In this document: piece after piece, positions 17,607 through 27,041 of the stretch
How positions within the stretch are numbered: the first letter of the stretch is position 1
Layout of the letters: each line of letters begins with the position of its first letter
NCBI RefSeq assembly: GCF_046250175.1
Contig: NZ_CP176468.1
Reading direction: 5' to 3' (one strand)
DNA length: 64,000 bases
Source: Psychromonas sp030397575
GTDB taxonomy: Bacteria; Pseudomonadota; Gammaproteobacteria; Enterobacterales; Psychromonadaceae
The notes under the pieces: model-generated
Told to the model about the DNA's origin: nothing
What the model saw: the letters and a program-made list of their open reading frames with translations, nothing else
The model's database searches: none
Position numbers and translations under genes: made by a program

Positions 17607-18564
17607 GCCAAGTCAATTAACTGCGGGCAACAAACTGCGCGATGCAGATAAAATGTCTCACATCCCTATTAAAGTTATTCCTTCAGATAAACACACGGTA
17701 CTTAAAAAGCCATCGTGGATGAAGATAAAATTAGCAGCGGATAATACACGTGTTAGTGAAATTAAAGCGGCCTTACGTAAAAATAAATTACATTCTGTTT
17801 GTGAAGAAGCTTCATGCCCTAACTTAAACGAATGTTTTAACCACGGTACGGCAACCTTTATGATTCTAGGTGATATCTGTACTCGTCGTTGTCCATTCTG
17901 TGATGTTGGCCATGGTAAGCCTTTAGCTGTCGATAAAGATGAACCAAAGAAATTAGCAGAAACCATCAAAGACATGAAGTTAAAATATGTGGTAATTACT
18001 TCGGTTGACCGTGATGATTTGCGTGATGGTGGCGCACAACATTTTGCAGATTGTATCCGAGAAATTCGCTTATTAAATCCAAGTATTAAGATTGAAATCT
18101 TAGTACCTGACTTTAAAGGTCGTATGGATAAAGCATTAGCGTGTTTTGAAAAAGATGTACCAGATGTATTTAACCATAACTTAGAAACAGCACCGCATTT
18201 ATACAAGCAGGTTCGTCCAGGCGCTGACTATAAATGGTCATTACAACTGCTGAAAAAATTTAAAGAACAACACCCTACGGTACCGACTAAATCTGGTGTT
18301 ATGATGGGGTTAGGTGAAAGTAACGAACAAATAGAAACAGTCATTCGAGATCTTGCAGATCATGGCGTAACAATGCTGACACTTGGCCAATATTTACAAC
18401 CTAGCTTACAACATCTTGCGGTAGAGCGTTACGTTCCACCAGCAGAGTTTGATGCTCTAGGTGAAATGGCTAAGTCGGTTGGTTTTGAACATGCAGCTTG
18501 TGGTCCATTAGTGCGTTCTTCATACCATGCTGATTTACAAGCTTCAGGTAAAGAAGTTAAATAA
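17596..18564 (+). CDS. lipA: Lipoyl synthase LipA (radical SAM)
   Basis: This 322-residue enzyme inserts two sulfurs into protein-bound octanoyl groups. The auxiliary cluster is bound by CEEASCPNLNEC and the radical-SAM cluster by CTRRCPFC. The C-terminal serine motif VRSSYHADLQA is present. Length and motifs match E. coli LipA closely from the first residues (RDADKMSHIPIKV), which supports the start inside lipB. It completes the dacA-ybeD-lipB-lipA block and is followed by a strong terminator. Confidence 0.98.
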   Translation: MNTKPSQLTAGNKLRDADKMSHIPIKVIPSDKHTVLKKPSWMKIKLAADNTRVSEIKAALRKNKLHSVCEEASCPNLNECFNHGTATFMILGDICTRRCPFCDVGHGKPLAVDKDEPKKLAETIKDMKLKYVVITSVDRDDLRDGGAQHFADCIREIRLLNPSIKIEILVPDFKGRMDKALACFEKDVPDVFNHNLETAPHLYKQVRPGADYKWSLQLLKKFKEQHPTVPTKSGVMMGLGESNEQIETVIRDLADHGVTMLTLGQYLQPSLQHLAVERYVPPAEFDALGEMAKSVGFEHAACGPLVRSSYHADLQASGKEVK

Positions 18565-18583
18565 ACTTACTTTATGACTCGCC

Positions 18584-18613
18584 AAAAAAGCCAGCTTTCA
18601 AGCTGGCTTTTTT
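18584..18613. terminator. Bidirectional terminator between lipA and the antiporter gene
   Basis: The hairpin has arms gccagctt and aagctggc, flanked by six A on the left and six T on the right. It can stop transcription from both sides, and it sits between the convergent lipA and kef-like genes. Confidence 0.93.
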
Positions 18614-18628
18614 GTGGATATTTTATAT

Positions 18629-20461
18629 TTATTCTTGGTCGCTTTTCTCTTGCTGTTCAGCTTGTTGTTGGTTTTGTAACTTATCGTTATCTAAGACTTG
18701 TTTTAAATCAGCTAAGTGTTGACGTACTGCCGCGCCGTAATGTTTATCGTCGCCCCAAACATCAGCTAACTCCTCTAAGGCACTTTCATCGTACTTTTTA
18801 AATAGATCACCCGCTTTTTCTGCAAATGAAGGTGATTCACCCAATAACTTCAGTGCATCTACACCTAAATTCACTGCAGAATCGAAACTTTCTCGTCTGA
18901 AGGTATGTACGCCTTTTTGAAGAATACGATAAGCATGTGTCCTATCAATAGCACGCACCACTATTTTTAAGTTAGGAAAGTACTTTTGCGCTATGTCGAT
19001 TATCTGTAAAGACTTTTCAGCTTCATCCACTGCAATCACTAATAACTTCGCTTCATCAGCACCCGCAGACTTTAATAAGTCACCGCGAGCAGCATCACCG
19101 TAAAACACTTTAATACCAAAACGACGTACTAAATCAATCTGTGCAGGGCTGTGATCTAAAATAGAAAGGTGATAGCCCTGTGCGGTTAATAAACGCCCTA
19201 CCACTTGTCCAAAACGTCCATAACCCACGATAATCACATGGTCAGTAGACTCTAAATGTTCAGGGTCATCATAGGCAGCTGTGTACTTATCTTTTAATAA
19301 CAGGTGTTCATATATCATTAATAATACTGGCGCAAATAACATAGAAATGGCCACTACTAAGGTAGTAATTTTAGACTCTTCAGCAGTCAGTATATTCAAG
19401 GTACCGGTTAATGAAATCAATACAAAGGCAAATTCTCCACCCTGCGCTAAGGCTAATGAAAATAGTATTTTCTGCTTAGACTTAAGTTTAAAGAGTAGCG
19501 CAATCCCATATAAGACCAGGCCCTTGAGAACAATTAAGCCAATAACTAATCCCATGATTAATAGGAACTGCTCGGATAACAGTTGAAAATCAATGGATGC
19601 ACCAACTGCAATAAAGAATAAGCCCAGTAACAAACCTTTGAAAGGTTCGATATCGGTTTCTAACTCATGCCTGAATTCACTTTCCGCTAAGACAACACCA
19701 GCTAAGAAAGTGCCTAATGCCGGTGATAGACCTATCTTTTGCATGATCAATGCAATAGAAACAACCAAAAACAGCGTAAAGACAGTAAAGATCTCCCTTA
19801 GGCGTGTATCAGCAATATAACGGAACAAAGGCGTTGAAACGTATTTACCAATAAAGTAGATACCACTGATCACTAACAATGAAATACCTACCTGCCCCCA
19901 TGCAGGAAAGTCTTCGATCAAACTACCATGACTTTCAATATCAGAGCCTGAATCACTAAAAGCCAATAATGGCAACAATGCTAAAATAGGGATCACTGCA
20001 ATGTCTTGAAAGAGTAAAATAGAGAAGGTATTTTGCCCTGCTGGTTGCTTGATCCAACCTTTTTCCGTTAGCGTTTGTAATACGATTGCCGTTGATGATA
20101 GAGCTAACATTAAACCTAAGGCTAATGTAGTTTGCCAATGCATATCAAATAATAAGTAACAAGCCCCCCAAATTAATAAGGTGCTTAACCCAACTTGTAA
20201 ACCACCTTGTAGCACTATTGAATGACGCAATTTCCATAAACGACTAGGTTGTAACTCTAAGCCAATTAAAAATAACATCATAACCACGCCAAACTCTGCA
20301 AAATGCAGCACCTCAGATTGGTCTCCCACTAAGCCAAGTGCAAATGGTCCGATTAAAATGCCGGCTAACAAATAGCCTAAAACAGAGCCTAACCCAAGGC
20401 GCTTAGCAATAGGAACAGCAGCAAGTGCTGCAGCAAGGTAAATGACAACAATTTCTAGCAT
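18629..20461 (-). CDS. kefB: KefB/KefC-type glutathione-regulated K+/H+ antiporter (CPA2 family)
   Basis: This 610-residue protein has a 12-13 helix Na+/H+ exchanger domain (about 1-385) with the KefB/C motif ESEFRHELETDIEPFKGLLL. A cytosolic RCK/TrkA-N domain follows (about 405-520), with the nucleotide-binding loop IIVGYGRFGQVVGRLL. A Gln/Glu-rich tail ends it. Such proteins release K+ in exchange for H+ to acidify the cell during electrophile stress, and are normally held closed by glutathione. I cannot separate KefB from KefC by sight. No KefF/KefG ancillary gene is adjacent. Confidence 0.8.
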   Translation of the reverse strand: MLEIVVIYLAAALAAVPIAKRLGLGSVLGYLLAGILIGPFALGLVGDQSEVLHFAEFGVVMMLFLIGLELQPSRLWKLRHSIVLQGGLQVGLSTLLIWGACYLLFDMHWQTTLALGLMLALSSTAIVLQTLTEKGWIKQPAGQNTFSILLFQDIAVIPILALLPLLAFSDSGSDIESHGSLIEDFPAWGQVGISLLVISGIYFIGKYVSTPLFRYIADTRLREIFTVFTLFLVVSIALIMQKIGLSPALGTFLAGVVLAESEFRHELETDIEPFKGLLLGLFFIAVGASIDFQLLSEQFLLIMGLVIGLIVLKGLVLYGIALLFKLKSKQKILFSLALAQGGEFAFVLISLTGTLNILTAEESKITTLVVAISMLFAPVLLMIYEHLLLKDKYTAAYDDPEHLESTDHVIIVGYGRFGQVVGRLLTAQGYHLSILDHSPAQIDLVRRFGIKVFYGDAARGDLLKSAGADEAKLLVIAVDEAEKSLQIIDIAQKYFPNLKIVVRAIDRTHAYRILQKGVHTFRRESFDSAVNLGVDALKLLGESPSFAEKAGDLFKKYDESALEELADVWGDDKHYGAAVRQHLADLKQVLDNDKLQNQQQAEQQEKSDQE

Positions 20462-20586
20462 TAGGGTCCTTAAGTGATAATAAAATAAATAGAATGAAGC
20501 ATAATGGTTATTAGTTTAATGGATAAGCCCTAACAAATATCCCTTATTTTCAATTTAGCTGCAATCTTAAATTTTCTGCTAAATAC

Positions 20587-20612
20587 ACAAAAGCCTCTAT
20601 CTAAGAGGCTTT
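20587..20612 (-). terminator. Terminator of the dctPQM operon
   Basis: The hairpin arms are aaagcctct and agaggcttt around five bases. On the minus strand it ends in a short T-run. It lies about 30 bases past the dctM stop. Confidence 0.75.
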
Positions 20613-20643
20613 AAAGTAATATGCATAAACTAATAATGATTAA

Positions 20644-21936
20644 TTATTCAAAACCATAAAACCCTGGAAATATAACGATTGAAGCTAAGACTAATAACTG
20701 TAAACCGATAAAGGGAACAACCCCTTTATAGATATCCATGGTTTTCACCTGTGGCGGGGCAACACCTTTTAGGTAAAATAGACTGAAACCAAAGGGAGGT
20801 GTTAAAAAGGAGGTTTGTAAATTCATCGCAATTAATATTGCAAACCAAGTTAAATCAATCCCCATCATTTCTGCAATTGGATACAACATAGGAACCACAA
20901 TAAATGATATCTCAACAAAGTCGATAAAGAATCCTAATACCAAAATAACCAGCATTGAAATGATTAAAAAGCCCCATTTCTCACCTGGTAAACTGAACAT
21001 GATCTCTTCAATGATCTCTTCGCCACCAGTGTAGGAAAACACCATCGAGAACGCAGTCGCTCCAATAAAGATAGCAAATACCATAGAAGTTACTTTAAGA
21101 GTTTCAATTGAAGACTCCCAAATAACTTTCCAAGAGCATTGCCTATATAGCATAGCTAATAGAATTGCTCCCACCCCACCAATAGCAGAAGACTCGGTCG
21201 GTGTTGCAACTCCATAGAAAATAGATCCTAACACAGCAAAAATAAGCGTTAATGGTGGTGCAATTGCCTTAAAAGCTATCCAATAAGGCGTTAATCCACC
21301 TGTTCCAGACAACGCTGACTCAGGTAAAGCAGGTGCAGATTCAGGTTTAAAATAAGCGTAAATTAAAACGTATAAAATAAATGCAGCAACTAAGATTGCT
21401 CCAGGGAATATTGCAGCTCTAAATAGATCTCCTACAGGTACCCCCATTACATCCCCAAGTATAATAAGAATAATTGAAGGAGGAATAATTTGACCTAATG
21501 TCCCAGAAGCACAAATAACACCAGTGGCTAGTTTTTTGTCATAGTTATACTTCAACATAACAGGTAAAGAAATAACTCCCATTGCCACAACAGAGGCCCC
21601 AACAACACCCGTTGATGCCGCTAACAAGCAGCCCACCAAGATGGTTGAAACAGCAACACCACCTCGCACACGCCCAAACAATTGCCCCATTGCTTCTAAC
21701 AACTGCTCTGCTAATTTAGTTTTTTGTAAAATATTCCCCATGAAGATAAACATAGGGACAGCCATCATGATTGAGTTTTCCATGATACTCATAATGCGAT
21801 AAGGCATGAAAGCGAATAACTCTACTCCTTCCGCAAAAATGCCAAAGATCAGGGCAACACCTGCAAACACAAAAGCCACAGGAAAACCCGTTAATAGCAG
21901 CAATAAAGCGACTCCAAACATAATAATGCCAATCAT
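20644..21936 (-). CDS. dctM: TRAP transporter large permease DctM
   Basis: This 430-residue membrane protein has about twelve helices and the DctM signatures AVPMFIFMGNILQKT, GASVVAMGVISLPVML and the Gly/Pro-rich IIPPSIILIILGDVMG. It catalyses sodium-driven uptake of an organic acid delivered by DctP. It lies 11 bases downstream of dctQ in a dctP-dctQ-dctM operon. The start ATG is well placed behind a GGGAATT-like site. Confidence 0.94.
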   Translation of the reverse strand: MIGIIMFGVALLLLLTGFPVAFVFAGVALIFGIFAEGVELFAFMPYRIMSIMENSIMMAVPMFIFMGNILQKTKLAEQLLEAMGQLFGRVRGGVAVSTILVGCLLAASTGVVGASVVAMGVISLPVMLKYNYDKKLATGVICASGTLGQIIPPSIILIILGDVMGVPVGDLFRAAIFPGAILVAAFILYVLIYAYFKPESAPALPESALSGTGGLTPYWIAFKAIAPPLTLIFAVLGSIFYGVATPTESSAIGGVGAILLAMLYRQCSWKVIWESSIETLKVTSMVFAIFIGATAFSMVFSYTGGEEIIEEIMFSLPGEKWGFLIISMLVILVLGFFIDFVEISFIVVPMLYPIAEMMGIDLTWFAILIAMNLQTSFLTPPFGFSLFYLKGVAPPQVKTMDIYKGVVPFIGLQLLVLASIVIFPGFYGFE

Positions 21937-21947
21937 AAAAATTCCCT

Positions 21948-22451
21948 TTAAATGTTGTGGTTAGTTATGTTGCGTAAACTTTTTATAAGTACGCCAAAGG
22001 CACTTAATGCTAACGCGAATGCAGAAAAAGGAATCATTGATTTAATGATCCAACGATGAGATAAACCACCCGGATCACCACTGGTTTCTTGTAGATTGTA
22101 GGACTCTAAAGCGAAACTGTAGCCGTACCATATGATCAGAACACAAAAAGGAAGTAAGAAGAATAAACAACCTAAACAGTTAATCCATGCCTTTCCTTTC
22201 ACACTTAATCTTTCATAAATAATATCAACACGTACATGCCCCTCTTCTTTTAAGGTATAAGCAATGCCTAATAAAAACATTGAAGCAAATAAGTGCCATT
22301 CTAATTCTTGTAAACCAATTGAACTGGATTTAAAAAAGTAACGTGCCACCACATCGTAAAAAACATTAACCAATAATAAAATCATTAATGTGGCTGCAAT
22401 TTTTCCAACGATGTCAGAAAAGCGATCAAATACATTTTGCAGACTTTCCAT
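21948..22451 (-). CDS. dctQ: TRAP transporter small permease DctQ
   Basis: This 167-residue protein has four membrane helices. The pattern DVVARYFFKSSSIGLQELEWHLFASMFLLG is typical of DctQ (quoted segments overlap), with the conserved EEGHVRVDI motif after helix 2. DctQ partners DctM. It lies 86 bases downstream of dctP, across a perfect hairpin. Confidence 0.93.
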   Translation of the reverse strand: MESLQNVFDRFSDIVGKIAATLMILLLVNVFYDVVARYFFKSSSIGLQELEWHLFASMFLLGIAYTLKEEGHVRVDIIYERLSVKGKAWINCLGCLFFLLPFCVLIIWYGYSFALESYNLQETSGDPGGLSHRWIIKSMIPFSAFALALSAFGVLIKSLRNITNHNI

Positions 22452-22491
22452 CTAATAATATTCCTTATAGATAAAGAGTGGATAAGCAACA

Positions 22492-22527
22492 ATTAAAAGC
22501 GACACAATCCATAGTGTCGCTTTTAAT
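22492..22527 (-). terminator. Intra-operon hairpin between dctP and dctQ
   Basis: A perfect 14-bp inverted repeat has arms attaaaagcgacac and gtgtcgcttttaat around an eight-base loop. It sits just after the dctP stop codon. Such hairpins commonly stabilise the binding-protein message or cut down transcription into the permease genes, so that the binding protein is made in excess. Confidence 0.8.
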
Positions 22528-22537
22528 AATCAAGCAG

Positions 22538-23608
22538 TTATTCTTTAGTACTTTGAATGTAACCAAACTCTGAAATATCAGTCCATACTCGTACTAATTT
22601 CAAGTAATCTTGTTGAGATTTAATGATTTTAGCGGCCATTTCATCACTTGCCGCTTTTTCAGCAAGAATTTCATCGTTGGCTTTTTTCATTGCAGCTAAT
22701 ACTTCAGGTGGGAAAGTTTTCACTTTAATATCAGGGAACTCTGAAGTCATTTCTGCCCAGTTTTCAGCACTTGATGCGTAGGATTGAACATACATATCGT
22801 AAGAGGCTTTGTGCATAGCCACTTTTAAGATAGCTTGTAGATCAGCTGGTAATGAGTCTAATTTCTTTTTATTAATGATAAACATTAATTCTGTAGCTGG
22901 CTCATGCCATCCCATGTAGTAAAAAGGAGCTATTTTATGGAAGCCCATACGCAGATCTAACGAAGGACCCACCCATTCTAATGCATCAATCGTGTTACGC
23001 TCTAACGCTGTGTATAACTCACCTGGCGGTATATTTACCGGTGTTGCACCTAATTTTGCTAAGACTTCACCAGCAAAACCAGGAATACGCATTTTCAGGT
23101 TTTTCAAATCATCGAGATTATTGATCTCTTTACGGAACCAACCACCCATTTGCACGCCTGTATTACCACCAGGGAAGGCAACTAAATTATGATCGGCATA
23201 AACTTCATCCATCAGTTCCTGACCACCTCCATATTGGAACCAGGCGTATTGCTCCATAGCCGTCATCCCAAAAGGCATAGTTGTAAAATACAGGGTATTA
23301 GGTACTTTGCCTTTATAATAATAACTTGCTGAATGCCCCATATCATATTGGCCACTTTTTACCATATCAAAGACACCAAAGGCAGACTTATGCTTATTTG
23401 CTGAATCGACACGGATTTTTAAACGGCCATTTGACATCTCTTCTGCCATCTTCACCATATTTTTAACTGAGTCACCAAAAACGGGAAAATTAGGCCCCCA
23501 TGATTCAGCGAGCTTCAAACGATAAACTTTATCTGCTGCAAACAAATTCACACTTGTGACCATCACAACTGCGGCTACTAAGGTTTTTTTATATAAAGAC
23601 TTCAGCAT
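22538..23608 (-). CDS. dctP: TRAP transporter substrate-binding protein DctP
   Basis: This 356-residue periplasmic protein has a signal peptide ending near VNLFAADK. The segment ALEWVGPSLDLRMGFHKIAP followed by WHEPATELMFIINKK resembles the TakP-like group of TRAP binding proteins that take 2-oxo acids. That substrate guess is inference. I use the ATG at 23608, which has GGAG six bases upstream; the ATG four codons earlier overlaps that ribosome site. It is the first gene of the operon. Confidence 0.9.
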   Translation of the reverse strand: MLKSLYKKTLVAAVVMVTSVNLFAADKVYRLKLAESWGPNFPVFGDSVKNMVKMAEEMSNGRLKIRVDSANKHKSAFGVFDMVKSGQYDMGHSASYYYKGKVPNTLYFTTMPFGMTAMEQYAWFQYGGGQELMDEVYADHNLVAFPGGNTGVQMGGWFRKEINNLDDLKNLKMRIPGFAGEVLAKLGATPVNIPPGELYTALERNTIDALEWVGPSLDLRMGFHKIAPFYYMGWHEPATELMFIINKKKLDSLPADLQAILKVAMHKASYDMYVQSYASSAENWAEMTSEFPDIKVKTFPPEVLAAMKKANDEILAEKAASDEMAAKIIKSQQDYLKLVRVWTDISEFGYIQSTKE

Positions 23609-23984
23609 GTTAAACTCCATGTAAAATTAGGTTAAACGTCTTGTTTTAAAACAATAAAGTGAAACTAAGAAAAGACTCTTTTTCACTTGCTCATATCACG
23701 TAAAGTGTTATGAGCTTGTTAACAGACTGCCACTATCACAACAGATATGAATCTGTTTAATCGTCAATTTGATGCATATATCACAGGGGGCTTGTTTTTT
23801 TTAAGAAAAAGCAGTGCTCGCGCAATAAAAGAGCAATTTAAAAAAGTACATTCTCCGATCCAAGTGCGCTTATTTAAACTCTGTCTCTTACATAGTAAAA
23901 AATGTAGGTTTAGCAATCACTTAACAGTGAGTAATAAAACATTTAACATTCGTTGCATTACAATTTTAAAGGGCATAGAAATCA
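23609..23984. promoter_or_regulatory. Regulatory gap between divergent dctP and the desulfhydrase gene
   Basis: These 376 bases hold the promoters of two divergent genes. A perfect 14-bp palindrome, ttgttttaaaacaa, lies at 23641-23654, about 33 bases before dctP and well placed for a repressor or activator. A related imperfect palindrome, cttgttaacag, lies about 60 bases further up. An open frame of 91 codons at 23747-24022 has no good ribosome site, no recognisable domain and runs into the next gene, so I do not call it. Confidence 0.4.
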
Positions 23985-24926
23985 ATGAGTATTACCGACA
24001 GCATTTTATATCAGCAGATTAACTCAAGCCCTTTACAAGCCATTACCCATCCTTTGTTAACAGAAAAAGCAATCCACTTGTCAATTAAACGAGATGACTT
24101 ATTACATCCAGAGATAGCGGGAAATAAATGGCGAAAGTTAAAATACAATTTGCTACAAGCTGAAGCACAACAAAAAACACACCTACTCAGTTTTGGTGGT
24201 GCGTTTTCTAACCATATCCATGCATTAGCTGCTGCCTGCCACCACTTCAAGTTTCAAGCAACAGGTATTATCAGAGGTGAAGCTCACTATGCAGCGAATC
24301 CTACCTTATCTCAGGCTCAACAATGGGGAATGACATTACAATTTGTTAATCGACAAACTTATCGTTTAAAAGAACAGACTGAATACTTATTAAAATTACA
24401 ACTGCAATACCCAGAGGCTTACCTGATTCCAGAAGGAGGCAGTAATGCTTTTGCTGTTCCAGGTGTCGAAGAGATCATAATTGAATTGGCCGACCAACAT
24501 CCTACTGCTATTGACCATATATTTACGGCAACAGGCAGCGGAGGGACGTTGGCAGGATTAATCAGTGGAGCAGCCAAATATAGCCCTACAACACAAGTAC
24601 ATGGTATTGCCGTATTAAAAAACGCACTGTATCTACAACATAATGTAAAACAATGGGCTAAATCAGAACATGAAGTTAGTTGGCACTTACATACTGAAAA
24701 TCATGAGGGAGGATACGGTAAAATCTCCAAACCGTTAGCTGATTTTTGCCACCAATTTAGTAATGAGACTCAAATACCCATAGAGCCTATATACACAGGA
24801 AAAATGTTTTACGCGTTGTGGCAATTAATTGAACAAGACTATTTTGCAAGAGAAACAAATATAGTCGCCTTACACACAGGAGGGTTGCAAGGCTTAGCAG
24901 GGTTAAAGTTGCTTAAAAAATTTTAA
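23985..24926 (+). CDS. D-cysteine desulfhydrase / ACC deaminase family PLP enzyme
   Basis: This 313-residue fold-type II PLP enzyme has the Schiff-base lysine in the motif IAGNKWRKLKYNLL. It also has the substrate loop SFGGAFSNHIHALAAA and the phosphate-binding Gly loop TGSGGTLAGLISG. Family members split D-cysteine to pyruvate, H2S and ammonia, or open ACC. Sequence alone does not settle the substrate; D-cysteine desulfhydrase is more usual in this group of bacteria. It stands alone, divergent from dctP and convergent with csrD. Confidence 0.82.
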   Translation: MSITDSILYQQINSSPLQAITHPLLTEKAIHLSIKRDDLLHPEIAGNKWRKLKYNLLQAEAQQKTHLLSFGGAFSNHIHALAAACHHFKFQATGIIRGEAHYAANPTLSQAQQWGMTLQFVNRQTYRLKEQTEYLLKLQLQYPEAYLIPEGGSNAFAVPGVEEIIIELADQHPTAIDHIFTATGSGGTLAGLISGAAKYSPTTQVHGIAVLKNALYLQHNVKQWAKSEHEVSWHLHTENHEGGYGKISKPLADFCHQFSNETQIPIEPIYTGKMFYALWQLIEQDYFARETNIVALHTGGLQGLAGLKLLKKF

Positions 24927-24965
24927 ATTTATAACAATGGATTTAGTTTATTAGCACGACAACAT

Positions 24966-26891
24966 TTAACTAATGTCTATGGCACGCATCCGCTTAGGAG
25001 AAGTAAATAACCCGCCTTGGCCTGCATAGACACCTAAGCGAAGTAAGCACTTCCATTCTTGCTGGCTTTCAATACCGACTGCAATCACTTTTGCATCACT
25101 ATTTAAACAACTGGCCAGCAGACTTTGAACCGCCACTTGATTGGTGCTTCTGAGATGAATATCTCTCACTAAACTACTATGAAGTTTTAAATAATCGATA
25201 TTAAAATCCAAAATATACTGGGTATTAATAACGTATTTACCCACATTATCAATTGCTATCTGACAACCTATTTTTTGCAAGGGAACAACTGCAGTTCGTA
25301 AAGGATAATAATATTTATCAACCAAATGCTCTGAAATTTCAATCACTAAATTATTACGCAACTTTTTAGATTTTTGCATAAGCTCGAATAAAAACCACTT
25401 ATAGTTTTCTTTATTCATTAATAAATGCGAGCAAACATTGACTGAAATCGCTTTAGAGGATTCCCCTCTTTGTACCAATAACGCTAAGACCTTCTCTAAC
25501 ATTTGTCTATCTATCTGCGCTTGTAGCCCACACTTTTCAGCCATCGGCATAAATGTGCCAGCAGAAATAACTTCTTGCTCATCACCCAGGATACGCGGCC
25601 ATAATTCAGTATAAACGATCCCGACAGCATCACGCTCCATAACGTGCTGCTGATATAACAATAGTGATTTTTTCTCCAGCACGTCTGTTAATAAAGTACG
25701 CCAACGCACCGTTCCTTTAGCAATAACAGTATGCTTGAGGTTCTCTTCCGATATATGCCAACCACTCACCTTCTGATGTTCTGCAACTAACACTGCACGA
25801 TTAACATCATCAATAATGAGATCCGTTTTACTACCATAAGGAAAGTTAACCACTCCAACATGGAAGAAGTTTTCAATCATCTCTGGATCAGGTAATTGTA
25901 ATTGAAATAAAGAACGGGTGAGTTGTTTGGCCACGACTTTGGTCTCATCGTAGTCCATCTGCGGCAACAAGATAACAAACTCAGACTTATTTGCTCTACC
26001 ATAAAAACTGTCATCAAAACGGCGACAAAAATGATTTAATAAATCGACCATTTGCGAGATTATTTTTTCACTTTCTGCACTACCAAAACGATATTTCAGG
26101 GTACTTAATTCAGTTAAACTAACTAAAATCAAACTGCTTGACGCAAAGCTTTCATCCATTACAACGGTATCGAGTCGATTATCAAATGCTAGGCGATTAC
26201 CTATCCCCGTTGCTTCATCTAAAAAAGCTTTTCCACGAATATGAATATCAAATACGCTGCGCTCTTTACGGCTATTTTCTAATCTTTCTGATAACACATC
26301 TAAAGCTTTGCTGGCTGCTTTAGGCCATTCACCTTTTTGAGCGAAGCGAGCCGTTGGATTATTTTGCAACAAGTAACGTGCTCGTCGCTCTAATAACTCA
26401 GCCCCATAGAAAGAACGCTTAATCCAACGTAATGCAAAATATAATAAACTCAAAGACAACAATATCGCAGTCCCAACACCAATCAACGGCCAAAAGGTAA
26501 ACTGTAGCTCTGAAAAAGGCTGACGAGTGTGTAAAATTAAATGTACGTTGGGATACCTCTCTAACGTATAAGAGTAACTAAGTAATAACCGCATTGGGTA
26601 ATATTCACGGCTTTCAAAGTAATTTTGATAGACAGTGACATCATCACGTTTAACCTCTAAACGTACAATTCCAGATGCATCAAGCAGATCCGGCAACCAG
26701 TGATCAAACTGAGTCTCAGTGGTTTGCTTATCTAACTGCTTTTCAATCACCTCGATAATACTATCGATTCTTTGCTGATGATATTTTAATGAAAGTGAGC
26801 GTAAACTAACCAAGCCTCCGACTAAGACCAAGCTAATACACGTCAATACAATCGCACTAGTAATAAACGTAAATTTATTAGTGAATTTCAT
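24966..26891 (-). CDS. csrD: CsrD-type regulator with degenerate GGDEF and EAL domains
   Basis: This 641-residue protein has two membrane helices (about 10-32 and 133-155) flanking a periplasmic region. A linker, a GGDEF-like domain (about 220-380) and an EAL-like domain (about 395-630) follow. Both active sites are lost: the GGDEF position reads ANKSEF (300-305), and EAL reads ELW in TELWPR (428-433). Length and layout match E. coli CsrD (646), which does not make or break c-di-GMP. It directs RNase E to the CsrB/C RNAs and so frees CsrA. The neighbouring glgC genes are classic CsrA targets in E. coli. Confidence 0.88.
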   Translation of the reverse strand: MKFTNKFTFITSAIVLTCISLVLVGGLVSLRSLSLKYHQQRIDSIIEVIEKQLDKQTTETQFDHWLPDLLDASGIVRLEVKRDDVTVYQNYFESREYYPMRLLLSYSYTLERYPNVHLILHTRQPFSELQFTFWPLIGVGTAILLSLSLLYFALRWIKRSFYGAELLERRARYLLQNNPTARFAQKGEWPKAASKALDVLSERLENSRKERSVFDIHIRGKAFLDEATGIGNRLAFDNRLDTVVMDESFASSSLILVSLTELSTLKYRFGSAESEKIISQMVDLLNHFCRRFDDSFYGRANKSEFVILLPQMDYDETKVVAKQLTRSLFQLQLPDPEMIENFFHVGVVNFPYGSKTDLIIDDVNRAVLVAEHQKVSGWHISEENLKHTVIAKGTVRWRTLLTDVLEKKSLLLYQQHVMERDAVGIVYTELWPRILGDEQEVISAGTFMPMAEKCGLQAQIDRQMLEKVLALLVQRGESSKAISVNVCSHLLMNKENYKWFLFELMQKSKKLRNNLVIEISEHLVDKYYYPLRTAVVPLQKIGCQIAIDNVGKYVINTQYILDFNIDYLKLHSSLVRDIHLRSTNQVAVQSLLASCLNSDAKVIAVGIESQQEWKCLLRLGVYAGQGGLFTSPKRMRAIDIS

Positions 26892-26950
26892 AACATCCCT
26901 GTGACAAACTATTTTAAAGGTAAAGGTGAGTAATAGTTAAAATAACAATA

Positions 26951-26985
26951 TAATACCGAGCCAAGTATCCACTTCCATTGGTATA
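26951..26985. repeat. Second copy of the short dispersed palindrome
   Basis: The left arm is taatacc and the right arm ggtata, preceded by cattg. It has the same architecture and spacing as the copy at 13211-13243. It lies in the divergent csrD/rsmC promoter region. Confidence 0.4.
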
Positions 26986-27041
26986 ATGGCATTTTCATCA
27001 TCATTTAGGCTTCTAATAATAAGCTGTAATAGGAAATTTTC

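Noticed and set aside
17658..18206. A 182-codon minus-strand open frame opposite lipA
   Set aside because: lipA is certain from its cluster cysteines, and the opposite frame has the Ser/Arg-rich composition of an antisense shadow.
23747..24022. A 91-codon open frame upstream of the desulfhydrase gene
   Set aside because: It has no ribosome site, no recognisable domain, Lys/His/Phe-rich composition unlike neighbouring proteins, and it overlaps the next gene's start in another frame.
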